A stretch of DNA of 64,000 nt from Gammaproteobacteria bacterium (GTDB lineage: Bacteria; Pseudomonadota; Gammaproteobacteria; Chromatiales; Chromatiaceae), in assembly GCA_025458675.1 (NCBI GenBank), contig JALORY010000018.1:1-64000 (forward strand), in the 5' to 3' direction. Below the pieces are notes generated by a model. It was not told where the DNA came from, searched no databases, and worked only from the letters and a program-made list of their open reading frames with translations. Positions 26,916 to 37,688 of the stretch are shown here, one piece after another. The translations under genes and the position numbers were made by a program. Position 1 is the first letter of the stretch. Every line of letters begins with the position of its first letter.

Positions 26916-28759
26916 GGGGGTTGTTCTCCCAGCAGGTAGACGTCCATGACCCGCCGCGCGATCGGCGCCGCGACGGCGCCGCCGTGGCCGCCGTGCTCGA
27001 TCAGGACAGCGACGGCGATGCGCGGGTCCTCGACCGGCGCGAACGCGATGAACAGGGCGTGGTCGCGCAGCTTCTTGTCGATCTTGTCCTCGTCGTACTC
27101 CTCGTCCTGCTGGACCGTGAACACCTGTGCCGTACCGGTCTTGCCGGCGATCTTGTAGGCGTCCGTGCGGATGCGCTTGGCAGTGCCCCGCTGGCTCTCG
27201 ACCACGTCCGTCATGCCGCGGATCACCTGCGCCCAGGAATTGCGCGAGCGGATCGGCATCTGCGCGGGCGGGGGGGTCGGCGGCGGCGCAGCCGCCGAGC
27301 CGTCGGGGGCCTCGACGCTCGCGACGACCCGCGGGGTGACGTAGCGGCCGCCGTTGGCCATGGTCGCGGCCGCGGCGGCGAGCTGCAGCGGCGTGGCGAG
27401 CACGTAGCCCTGGCCGATACCCGCGATCAGTGTCTCGCCGGGGAACCACGGCTGCCGCCGCGCCCGCTCCTTCCACTCGCGCGAGGGCAGCAGCCCGGCC
27501 AGCTCCTCCGTGAGGTCGATCCCGGTCTTGCGGCCGAAGCTGAAGCGCGAGAGGAAGTCGTGCAGCCGGTCGATGCCGAGGTCGTGCGCCAGGTCGTAGA
27601 AGTACACGTCGCAGGACTCGACGATCGCCTTGTTGAGGTCGACCGCGCCGTGACCGTGCTTCTTCCAGTCGCGATAGCGGTGCGTCTGCCCGGGCAGCTG
27701 GTAGAACCCGGGGCAGAACTTGTTCTGCTCGGCGCCGACGACGTTCATCTCGAGCCCGGCGAGGGCGACGAACGGCTTGATGGTCGAGCCCGGCGGATAG
27801 ATGCCGCGCAGCGCGCGGTTGTAGAGCGGCTTGTCCTCGGAGTCCCGCAGCGCCTTGTAGGCGGCGCCGCTGATGCCCTCGACGAAGGGGTTCGGGTCGT
27901 AACCGGGCTTGCTGACGAGCGCCAGGACGCCGCCGGTCTTCGGGTCGATCGCGACGACCGACCCGACCTCGTCGCCCAGCGCCTCGAGCGCCGCCTGCTG
28001 CAGGCCCATGTCGAGGTGCAGCCGCAGGTTCTTGCCCGGCACCGGCGCCCGCGTCTCCAGCACCCGGATGACGCGCCCCGTCGCGTTGACCTCCACCTGC
28101 TGGAGTCCGACCTCGCCGTGCAGCTCCTCCTCGTACGTCTTCTCGACCCCGAGCTTGCCGATGTGCGTCGTGCCCGAGTAGTCGGCGGTGTCGATCGCGT
28201 CCTGCTCCTGCTGGTTGATCCGGCCGACGTAGCCGAGCGCGTGGACGGCGGTCTCCTTGAGCGGGTAGTTGCGCAGCAGGCGCGCGTGGATGTCCACGCC
28301 GGGGAAGCGGTGCCGGACCACGGAGAACCGGGCCACCTCCTCCTCGTCGAGGTTCGCGCGGATCTGCAGGGCCTCGAAGCGCCGTCGCTGCCGCCGCAGC
28401 CGGTCGAAGCGCTGCACGTCCTCCTCGCTGATCGGCAGGATGCTGCGCAGCTCCGCGATCGTCTTCTTGAGATCGGGGACCTGGTCTGGCGTGATCTCGA
28501 GGCTGTACGAGGGGTAGTTGTGCGCGAGCAGCACGCCGTTGCGGTCGTAGATCAGGCCGCGCGTCGGCGGCAGCGGCACCAGCTTGACGCGGTTCTCGCT
28601 CGAGAGCGTGCGGTAGTGCTCGTGCAGCGTGATCTGCAGGTAGGCGAGGCGCGCGATCAGGGCACCGAAGAGCAGCACCACCAGCAGCCCCAGCGCGATG
28701 GATCGCGAGACGAACTGGCGGTGCTCCCGCAGGTCGTCGTTGATCGTGCTGCGCACCAT
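26912..28759 (-). CDS. mrdA: Penicillin-binding protein 2 (elongation transpeptidase)
   Basis: Cross-links peptidoglycan during elongation. One N-terminal TM helix (about 20-40) is followed by a pedestal domain (TRGLIYDRNGVLLAHN) and the transpeptidase with YPPGSTIKPF (Ser nucleophile), ESCDVYF (SxD/N-type) and KTGTAQ. Its 615 residues are normal. A Pro/Ala insertion (SAAAPPPTPPPAQMP) precedes the KTG motif, where family members usually have a short loop. It lies between mreD and rodA. Confidence 0.97.
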   Translation of the reverse strand: MVRSTINDDLREHRQFVSRSIALGLLVVLLFGALIARLAYLQITLHEHYRTLSSENRVKLVPLPPTRGLIYDRNGVLLAHNYPSYSLEITPDQVPDLKKTIAELRSILPISEEDVQRFDRLRRQRRRFEALQIRANLDEEEVARFSVVRHRFPGVDIHARLLRNYPLKETAVHALGYVGRINQQEQDAIDTADYSGTTHIGKLGVEKTYEEELHGEVGLQQVEVNATGRVIRVLETRAPVPGKNLRLHLDMGLQQAALEALGDEVGSVVAIDPKTGGVLALVSKPGYDPNPFVEGISGAAYKALRDSEDKPLYNRALRGIYPPGSTIKPFVALAGLEMNVVGAEQNKFCPGFYQLPGQTHRYRDWKKHGHGAVDLNKAIVESCDVYFYDLAHDLGIDRLHDFLSRFSFGRKTGIDLTEELAGLLPSREWKERARRQPWFPGETLIAGIGQGYVLATPLQLAAAAATMANGGRYVTPRVVASVEAPDGSAAAPPPTPPPAQMPIRSRNSWAQVIRGMTDVVESQRGTAKRIRTDAYKIAGKTGTAQVFTVQQDEEYDEDKIDKKLRDHALFIAFAPVEDPRIAVAVLIEHGGHGGAVAAPIARRVMDVYLLGEQPP

Positions 28760-28765
28760 CGCCCC

Positions 28766-29257
28766 TCAGCTCACCCGGAAGCGCCGGCGCAGGTCGCGGA
28801 GGACGAAGTACGCCCACGGCCAGAGAAAGGCCCCCGCGACCGCCGACACCCAGAAGGGCGCGCCCGGCGCCTCCCGCCCGGTGGCGCCGATCACGACGGT
28901 CGCGAGCAGGCGGTCCAGCAGCAGCAGGACGAGCACGAAGACCGACTGCTGCCACAGCGGGAAGAGCCGCACCCGCTGGTGGGTCTTCACGGTGATGTAG
29001 GCGATGAGCGACAGAGCGAAGGCGTTCTGTCCGAGCAGGGTCCCCGTCAGGGCGTCGAGCAGCAGGCCGACGACGAAGCCGACCCCCACGCCGACGCGCA
29101 GCGGCAAGGCGAGGGACCAGTAGACGAGCACCAGCGCGGTCCAGTTGGGGCGGTACAGGCGAGCCCAGTCGGGCAGCGGCATCACCGCCAGCACCACTGC
29201 GATGAGGAAGGTGAGCACGATGACGACGGTGCCCCGGCGCGGCGTCAGGGCGGTCAC
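28766..29257 (-). CDS. mreD: Rod shape-determining protein MreD
   Basis: A small polytopic membrane partner of MreC in the elongasome. GTG 29257 (MTALTPRRGTVVIVLTF) gives 163 residues with about five TM segments, e.g. VIVLTFLIAVVLAVMPL and GFVVGLLLDALTGTLLGQ. The RPNWTALVLVYW and LLDALTGTLLGQNAF stretches are family hallmarks. GTG overlaps the mreC stop by GTGA. The longer track ORF is a shadow of mreC. Confidence 0.95.
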   Translation of the reverse strand: MTALTPRRGTVVIVLTFLIAVVLAVMPLPDWARLYRPNWTALVLVYWSLALPLRVGVGVGFVVGLLLDALTGTLLGQNAFALSLIAYITVKTHQRVRLFPLWQQSVFVLVLLLLDRLLATVVIGATGREAPGAPFWVSAVAGAFLWPWAYFVLRDLRRRFRVS

Positions 29258-30294
29258 GGTCGCCCCCCGGCCGGCGCCTGGCGCGGAGCCGCCGGCTTGG
29301 GCGGCGTCTGCTGGGCGTGCCCGGACGGCTTCTTCGGCGCCGCGGGCGCCGGCTTCGGCGGGGCGGCACCGGCAGTCGCCGTGGGCGGCGGGGCGACGGC
29401 CGGACGCGGGGGCTCCGCGGGTTGGACGGGCCCCGCCGTCCTCGCTTCCTCCTGGGCGCGGATCGCCTGCAGGGGAGTGACCGTCCAGACGAGGAGCACC
29501 TCGCGCGCCCGGTCGAGGTGGGCGCGCGGCGCCGCCAGGACGTAGGGGAAGGCCTCGCCGGCCCGGCGCGACACCGCCTGCACGGTCGCCACCGGGTAGC
29601 CTGCCGGGAAGGTCCCGCCCAGGCCGGAGGTGATCAGCACGTCGCCCTCGCGGATGTCGGCGTTGATGGGCAGGTAGGGCAGCTCGAGCTGGTTCGTCCG
29701 ACCCGTGCCGACCGCGATGGACCGCAGGCCGTTGCGCTGCACCTGGATCGGGATGGCGTGGGAGGGATCCGTAACGAGCAGGACCTGGGCACTGAACGGC
29801 GTGACCTGGACGACCTGGCCCATTACCGCGTCGGCATCCAGCACGGGCTGTCCTTCGTAGACCCCCGAGGTCGATCCCTTGTTGATGGTCACACGCTGGG
29901 TGTACGGGTCGAGGTCCATGGCGATGAGCTCGCCGATAAGGACCCGCTCGCCCACCTTGATGGAGGAGTCGAGCAGGTTGCGCAGCTGCAGGTTCTCCGC
30001 CTCCAGCGCCTCGAGCTTCTGCAGTCGCGCCTTGAGCAGCAGATTCTGCTCGTGCAGGTCGTCGGCCGCCTGTTGCAGTCGTTCGCGCGAGGCGAAGGCC
30101 TGCGACACCCACTCGGACGCGGCCACGGGCAGCTGGGCCAGCCGCTGAAGGGGATAGGTCACCACGACGAGCGCCGACCGCAACGCGTCGAGGTGGTGCT
30201 GGCGGTGGTCGAGCACCATGAGGGCGAGCGATACGAGCACCGCGGCGAGGACGCGGGCGTTGATCGACGGCCCTGCTGTGAAGATGAGCTTAAT
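29254..30294 (-). CDS. mreC: Rod shape-determining protein MreC (probable ATT start)
   Basis: Periplasmic scaffold that activates PBP2/RodA. The track starts at GTG 30240, but that cuts into the TM helix. Eighteen codons upstream, ATT (30294-30292) is followed by KLIFTAGPSINARVLAAVLV, which aligns with the known MreC N-terminus (M-K-P-I-F-S-R-G-P-S). An ideal GAGGTGA lies 6 nt before it and an in-frame TGA two codons upstream. The 346 residues comprise a TM helix, a coiled coil (about 60-105, LHEQNLLLKARLQKLEALEAENLQL) and two beta domains. An unusual Pro/Ala/Lys-rich tail of about 60 residues closes the protein. Confidence 0.93.
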   Translation of the reverse strand: MKLIFTAGPSINARVLAAVLVSLALMVLDHRQHHLDALRSALVVVTYPLQRLAQLPVAASEWVSQAFASRERLQQAADDLHEQNLLLKARLQKLEALEAENLQLRNLLDSSIKVGERVLIGELIAMDLDPYTQRVTINKGSTSGVYEGQPVLDADAVMGQVVQVTPFSAQVLLVTDPSHAIPIQVQRNGLRSIAVGTGRTNQLELPYLPINADIREGDVLITSGLGGTFPAGYPVATVQAVSRRAGEAFPYVLAAPRAHLDRAREVLLVWTVTPLQAIRAQEEARTAGPVQPAEPPRPAVAPPPTATAGAAPPKPAPAAPKKPSGHAQQTPPKPAAPRQAPAGGRP

Positions 30295-30332
30295 GGCTGC
30301 TCACCTCGGGCAGCCGGCGAAGGTGCGCCGCC

Positions 30333-31544
<1,212 letters not shown>

Positions 31545-31579
31545 CTAAGGTTCGCGTCTTCCGCCGGACCCCTGCCCCG

Positions 31580-31863
31580 ATGAGCCTCGACCGAGCCGAC
31601 GTCGCCAAGATCGCCCACCTCGCCCGCCTCGCGGTCGACGGGGACGAGGCCGATGCCGTCGCCCGCGACCTGTCGCGGATCCTCGACCTGGTCGCCCAGA
31701 TGAGCGTGGTGAACACGGGCGGGGTGCCGCCCATGGCGCACCCCCTGGACATGCCGCAGCGGCTTCGGCCGGACGTCGTGACGGAGCCGGACCGCCGCGA
31801 CGACCTCCAGGCGACCGCTCCCGCGACCGAGGCGGGGCTCTATCTGGTTCCCCGGGTGATCGA

Positions 31864-31867
<4 letters not shown>
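31580..31867 (+). CDS. gatC: Asp-tRNA(Asn)/Glu-tRNA(Gln) amidotransferase subunit C
   Basis: Small stabilising subunit of GatCAB. Its 95 residues begin [19 protein letters not shown] and include [16 protein letters not shown] and LRPDVV, as in the family. It overlaps gatA by ATGA. The complex amidates mischarged Glu-tRNA(Gln) or Asp-tRNA(Asn); which one matters here depends on whether GlnRS/AsnRS exist elsewhere in the genome. Confidence 0.95.
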
Positions 31868-33330
<1,463 letters not shown>

Positions 33331-33350
33331 GGGTCAGGGAGTAGAACCGG

Positions 33351-34787
33351 ATGGAGTGGGAAACGGTCATCGGGCTCGAGATCCACGCCCAGCTCGCCAC
33401 GCGCTCGAAGATCTTCTCCGGCGCGCCGACCGCTTTCGGCGCGGCGCCGAACACGCAGGCCTGCGAGATCGACCTCGCCCTGCCCGGCGTCCTGCCGGTG
33501 CTGAACGCCGAGGCGGTGCGCATGGCGGTGACGTTCGGCGCGGCGATCGGGGCCGCGGTTGCGCGCCGCTCCGTGTTCGCGCGCAAGAACTACTTCTACC
33601 CGGACCTGCCGAAGGGCTACCAGATCAGCCAGTACGAGCAGCCGATCGTCGGCCGCGGCCAGGTCGAGATCGCCCTGGACGGCGGCGGCACCAAGACGGT
33701 CGGCGTGACGCGCGCCCACCTCGAGGAGGACGCCGGCAAGTCGCTGCACGAGGACTTCCACGGCATGACCGGCATCGACCTCAATCGCGCCGGCACGCCG
33801 CTGCTGGAGATCGTCTCCGAGCCGGACATGCGCTCGCCGGCGGAGGCCGTCGCCTACGCCCGCAAGATCCACCAGCTGGTCCGCTACCTCGGCATCTGCG
33901 ACGGCAACATGCAGGAGGGCTCGTTCCGCTGCGACGCGAACGTCTCCGTGCGGCGCCGTGGCAGCGACCGGCTCGGCACCCGCACCGAGCTCAAGAACAT
34001 CAACTCCTTCCGGTTCCTCGAGCGGGCGATCCAGTACGAAGTCGAGCGGCAGGTCGATCTGATCGAGAACGGTGGCGCCGTCGTCCAGGAGACGCGGCTC
34101 TACGACCCGGCGCGAGACGAGACGCGCTCGATGCGCTCGAAGGAAGAGGCGAACGACTACCGCTACTTCCCCGACCCGGACCTGCTGCCGGTCGTGCTCG
34201 ACGAGGACGACATCGCGGCCATCGTCGCGACCATGCCGGAGCTGCCGGACGCGAAGCGGGAGCGCTTCGAGCGTGCCTACCAGCTTTCCGCCTACGACGC
34301 CGGGCTGCTCACCGCGACGCGCGAGACGGCGGACTACTTCGAGGCGGTCGCGCAGGGCTGCGGCGACGCGAAGCTCGCCGCGAACTGGGTGATGGGCGAT
34401 CTGGCAGCCGCCCTCAACCGCGACGGGCGCGAGATCGCCGACAGCCCGGTCGACGCCATGGGACTCACCGGCCTGCTGCAACGCCTGCGCGACGGCACGC
34501 TCTCGGGCAAGCTCGCCAAGGACGTGTTTGCCGCGATGTGGGCCGGCGAAGGCAGCGCAGACGCGATCATCGAGGCGCGCGGACTCAGGCAGGTGAGCGA
34601 TGTCGGCGCGATCGAGGCGATCGTCGACCAGGTGATCGCCGCCAACCCGGACCAGGCCGGGCAGCTGCGCGCCGGCAAGGACAAGGTCATGGGCTTCCTC
34701 GTCGGCCAGGTGATGAAGGCCTCGCAGGGCAAGGCCAACCCCGCGCAGGTCAACGAGATCCTGCGGCGCAAGCTCCTGGACTCCTAG
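33351..34787 (+). CDS. gatB: Asp-tRNA(Asn)/Glu-tRNA(Gln) amidotransferase subunit B
   Basis: Kinase/amidotransferase subunit that binds the tRNA acceptor end. Its 478 residues start [20 protein letters not shown]. Motifs: [52 protein letters not shown] and the helical YqeY-like tail (KDVFAAMW...[21 protein letters not shown]). GGGAG precedes ATG. The following 204 nt to the next gene contain nothing recognisable. Confidence 0.97.
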   Translation: MEWETVIGLEIHAQLATRSKIFSGAPTAFGAAPNTQACEIDLALPGVLPVLNAEAVRMAVTFGAAIGAAVARRSVFARKNYFYPDLPKGYQISQYEQPIVGRGQVEIALDGGGTKTVGVTRAHLEEDAGKSLHEDFHGMTGIDLNRAGTPLLEIVSEPDMRSPAEAVAYARKIHQLVRYLGICDGNMQEGSFRCDANVSVRRRGSDRLGTRTELKNINSFRFLERAIQYEVERQVDLIENGGAVVQETRLYDPARDETRSMRSKEEANDYRYFPDPDLLPVVLDEDDIAAIVATMPELPDAKRERFERAYQLSAYDAGLLTATRETADYFEAVAQGCGDAKLAANWVMGDLAAALNRDGREIADSPVDAMGLTGLLQRLRDGTLSGKLAKDVFAAMWAGEGSADAIIEARGLRQVSDVGAIEAIVDQVIAANPDQAGQLRAGKDKVMGFLVGQVMKASQGKANPAQVNEILRRKLLDS

Positions 34788-34991
34788 CGCGCCGAGTGAT
34801 GGCGGCCACGGGCTGCCCTGCAGAAATCCATCCGCGTCATGTGACGACGGCGTCCGGGGCGCCGGCACTCCCGAGCGCCTGGTATGCGTAGCGGAAGGGC
34901 CGCGCCCGAGCCTGCAAGGACGCATTCACGGCGTGTCCGCGCCGGTCACGCGCGCCCGACGCCCGTCTCGAGAACGCGGGTCCCCATCGCG

Positions 34992-35954
34992 TCACGCCAC
35001 CCGGTTCCGCTCGCGCCCCTCGCGGAACGCCCGGATGTTCGCCGCGACCTCGTCGATCAGCCGCTGCCGCGCCTCGCGGCTGGCCCACGCGACGTGGGGC
35101 GTGACGATCAGGTTCGGGATGCCGGCCTCGAGCAGCGGGCTACCCTGGCGGGGCGGCTCCGCCGCGAGCACGTCCACGCCCGCGCCACCCAGTCTGCCCG
35201 CGCGCAGCGCCTCGGCGAGCGCGACCTCGTCGACGATGCCGCCGCGCGCCGTGTTGATCAACAGGGCGTCGCGCTTCATCAGCGCGAGCTCGCCCGCCCC
35301 GATCAGGTTGCGGGTGTTGGCCGCGAGCGGCACGTGCAGGGTCAGCACGTCGGCCTGCGCGAGCAGGGCGTCGAGCGGCACCCTGCCCTCCCGCGGCGAT
35401 CCGCGGGGACGCTGCGCAACGAGCACGGTCATGCCGAAGGCCTGCGCGACCCGTGCAACCCCCTGCCCGAGCTCTCCCCAGCCGACGACCCCGAGCGTCT
35501 TTCCCGCGAGCTCCCGGAACGGAAGATCGAGCACGCAGAACATCTCGCTCGCCGCCCAGCGTCCGTCCTTCGCGGCGATACTGTGCTCGCTCAGGCGCGT
35601 CGCGAGCGCGAGGATCAGCGCGAACACGTGCTGCACCACGGAAGGCGTCGCATAGCCGGTGACGTTGCACACGGCGATGCCGCGCTCGCGTGCCGCCGCG
35701 AGGTCGACGTTGTTTGTCCCCGTCGCGGCGACGCAGACGAGCTCGAGGCCCCGGCACGCCGTCATCACGGCGCGGTCGACGACGACCTTGTTCGTGACGA
35801 CGACCGCCGCGTCGCCGATGCGTTCGGCCGCGAGCGCCGCGGGCGTCTGGGGGTGGCTCGTCCACGGCGACGTCGCGGCGCGGAGGGTGGCGAGGTCGAG
35901 ATCGCCGCGGTCGACGGAGGCGCAGTCGAGAAAGACGGCTCGCAACGGTGTCAT
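34992..35954 (-). CDS. D-2-hydroxyacid dehydrogenase (glycerate/hydroxypyruvate-type)
   Basis: NAD(P)H-dependent interconversion of 2-keto and D-2-hydroxy acids; closest by eye to HprA-type glycerate dehydrogenase. Its 320 residues carry the Rossmann motif GVVGWGELGQGVARVAQAF, the substrate loop VAATGTNNVDLAAA, the catalytic Arg in LINTARGGIVDE and the His in VTPHVAWASREARQRL. GVDVLAAEPP is also present. With gph in the same window it could take part in photorespiratory-type C2 metabolism, but that link is speculative. Divergent from the cytochrome b561 gene. Confidence 0.87.
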   Translation of the reverse strand: MTPLRAVFLDCASVDRGDLDLATLRAATSPWTSHPQTPAALAAERIGDAAVVVTNKVVVDRAVMTACRGLELVCVAATGTNNVDLAAARERGIAVCNVTGYATPSVVQHVFALILALATRLSEHSIAAKDGRWAASEMFCVLDLPFRELAGKTLGVVGWGELGQGVARVAQAFGMTVLVAQRPRGSPREGRVPLDALLAQADVLTLHVPLAANTRNLIGAGELALMKRDALLINTARGGIVDEVALAEALRAGRLGGAGVDVLAAEPPRQGSPLLEAGIPNLIVTPHVAWASREARQRLIDEVAANIRAFREGRERNRVA

Positions 35955-36028
35955 GGCCTGGGCGCACCCGGCGGCGAGAACGGATTTGTTATGTTAGCCG
36001 GCGGTCGAGCACCTGGAGGGCCAAGCCG

Positions 36029-36712
36029 ATGAGCGAACCGCTGCGCGCCGTGCGGGTCTGGGACCTGCCGGTCCGAGCCTTTCACTGGACGCTGGTGGCG
36101 CTCGTCCTGCTCTCGTGGGCCAGCCGCGAGCTGGACTACATGGAGCTGCACCGCAACTCGGGGTATGGCGTGCTGGTGCTGGTCCTCTTCCGCGTGATCT
36201 GGGGATTCGCCGGCACGCGCCACGCGCGCTTCGCGGATTTCCTGCGCCCGCCTTCCGCAGCGTACGCGTACCTGCGCGACACGGCGCGCGGCAGGGGGCA
36301 GCGCTACCTCGGCCACAACCCGGCGGGCGGCTGGTCGGTGGTGGCCATGCTCGCGTGCCTCGCGGTGCAGGCGATCACCGGGCTCTTCCTCACCGACGAC
36401 GTGCTGTTCGACGGTCCCTTCCACGGGGTGCTGGGCGAGCAGACGACGCACGCCCTCAAGAAGCTGCACGACGCGAACTTCACGGTCCTGCTGGCCCTGG
36501 TCGGCCTGCACCTCGCCGCGATCGGGTTCTACCGCGTCGCGAAGCGCGAGGACCTGGTGCGGCCGATGCTGACCGGCGTCAAGCGGGTTGCGGGGGAGTC
36601 CCCGGCAGGGGACGCGCCCCCCGTCGGCTGGTGGCGGGCACCGCTCGCGCTCGCCATCGCCGCGGGCCTGGTCGCCGGCGCGCTGTCGCTCGCGCCGGGG
36701 AGGGTGTGGTGA
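36029..36712 (+). CDS. Cytochrome b561-type membrane protein
   Basis: A four-TM di-heme b-type cytochrome for electron transfer in the inner membrane. ATG 36029 (MSEPLRAVRVWDLPVRAFHW) is preferred because GGAGGG lies 8 nt upstream; it gives 227 residues. Candidate heme ligands are the His in RAFHWTLV, LHRNSGYG, ALKKLHDANF and GLHLAAIGFY. TM segments include TLVALVLLSW, GVLVLVLFRVIWGF, VVAMLACLAVQAITGLFL and ALAIAAGLVAGAL. Its stop faces the cytochrome c' gene with 1 nt between, and this pair often occurs together in proteobacteria. Confidence 0.9.
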   Translation: MSEPLRAVRVWDLPVRAFHWTLVALVLLSWASRELDYMELHRNSGYGVLVLVLFRVIWGFAGTRHARFADFLRPPSAAYAYLRDTARGRGQRYLGHNPAGGWSVVAMLACLAVQAITGLFLTDDVLFDGPFHGVLGEQTTHALKKLHDANFTVLLALVGLHLAAIGFYRVAKREDLVRPMLTGVKRVAGESPAGDAPPVGWWRAPLALAIAAGLVAGALSLAPGRVW

Positions 36713-36713
36713 C

Positions 36714-37172
36714 TTACTCCTTGTAGTCGTCGTGGCAGGACTTGCACGTCTTGCCCGTCTCGCCGAACTGCTTCTTGACGGCGGCCATGTCGCCCCCCTT
36801 CGAGACCTCGGCGAGCTTCGCCGTCTCGCGCTCCATGTCCCCCATCTTCTTCTTGAAGTCGTCCCACTTCATCCAGATTTCCGGCTTCGCCTTGCTCCCC
36901 GTGCCGTCGGAGTCCTGCGGGAAGGCCGCCAGCAGGTCGATCGAGGAGATCGCGGCGACGTCCTTGCTGCGGCGAGCGAACTCCTGGGCGTTGAAAGGAG
37001 CATCGCCCTTCACCATCGCGCCCATCGGCTTGAAGTTGGCGCCGATCAACGTCATCGCGGCCTGACGGTACTTCATCGCGTCCTTCTTCGGGTCGGCCTT
37101 CTCTTCGGCCTGGGCGGCGACTGCCGCGGCGAACAGCGCGGTCCCGGCGACGAGCCAGCGGGTCTTTGTCAT
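36714..37172 (-). CDS. Cytochrome c' / c-556 family protein
   Basis: A periplasmic monoheme four-helix-bundle cytochrome, often linked to NO binding or sulfur/nitrogen metabolism. The signal peptide MTKTRWLVAGTALFAAAVAAQA is followed by a helical body (KYRQAAMTLIGANFKPMGAMV). The single heme motif CKSCH lies near the C-terminus (about residues 142-146), followed by DDYKE, as in cytochromes c'. Its 152 residues fit. GGAG precedes ATG. Convergent with the b561 gene. Confidence 0.92.
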   Translation of the reverse strand: MTKTRWLVAGTALFAAAVAAQAEEKADPKKDAMKYRQAAMTLIGANFKPMGAMVKGDAPFNAQEFARRSKDVAAISSIDLLAAFPQDSDGTGSKAKPEIWMKWDDFKKKMGDMERETAKLAEVSKGGDMAAVKKQFGETGKTCKSCHDDYKE

Positions 37173-37291
37173 GGAGTGCTCCGTGGGTGATTGCGGATCG
37201 AGGACCTAACCGTACCGCAACGGGGGTTCGCGCCGCAGCCCGGAATTCCGGGTCGAGTCTCCGGTTTGACCGGGCGGGCGCGAGGCTCCGG

Positions 37292-37322
37292 TTGACAGCC
37301 CGTACGGGCGATCGGGCATAGT
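37292..37322 (+). promoter_or_regulatory. Candidate promoter for the small unknown gene
   Basis: A perfect -35 TTGACA (37292-37297), a 19-nt spacer (slightly long) and -10 CATAGT (37317-37322) lie about 38 nt before the GTG of the 75-codon gene. Confidence 0.45.
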
Positions 37323-37360
37323 CGGGACCGACCCCCCGCCGAACGGGGAGGAGGAAGCCC

Positions 37361-37588
37361 GTGTCCGTCCGACTGATGATCCTGCCGAGCAGCGACGCGA
37401 AGAGCACGCTGCTCGTGCGCGTGCCCGACGACTACACGGACCACGAAGCCTACCGCCACGTCACCGGGGTGATCGCGGCGCTCGAGGAACGCGGGTCGCC
37501 GCGCGATCGCGGCGACGTGATCGAGGCCCTGGAGGTGCACGGTTTCGAGGTCGTGCCGCACCTGCTCGGACCGGAGATCTGCTGCTGA
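37361..37588 (+). CDS. Small unknown protein upstream of the flavin/Fe-S oxidoreductase
   Basis: Function not recognised. A 75-residue soluble alpha/beta protein (MSVRLMILPSSDAKSTLLVR...) with a hydrophobic EVVPHLLGPEICC C-terminus. GTG 37361 is preceded by a strong GGGGAGGAGGAAG ribosome-binding site, and a TTGACA promoter lies further upstream, so I consider it real. The CC end is unusual. It lies 100 nt before the large oxidoreductase on the same strand, but whether they share a transcript is unclear. Confidence 0.65.
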   Translation: MSVRLMILPSSDAKSTLLVRVPDDYTDHEAYRHVTGVIAALEERGSPRDRGDVIEALEVHGFEVVPHLLGPEICC

Positions 37589-37688
37589 GCCACCACCGGC
37601 CGGAGGGCCGGCCTCCCCCGGACCGCCGGGTCCTGGCGCACTGCTGCACCGCAATAGCCGGCGCGGCGGGCTCGGCTAGAATGCGCCG

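Noticed and set aside
25782-29369. 1195-aa minus-strand ORF ending in RodA
   Set aside because: Only the RodA part (GTG 26915 onward) is genuine. The N-terminal 800 residues are the shadow of mrdA and mreD.
26921-29545. 874-aa plus-strand ORF opposite mrdA/mreD
   Set aside because: Shadow frame of PBP2 and MreD, rich in Arg/Asp/Val/His; no recognisable domains.
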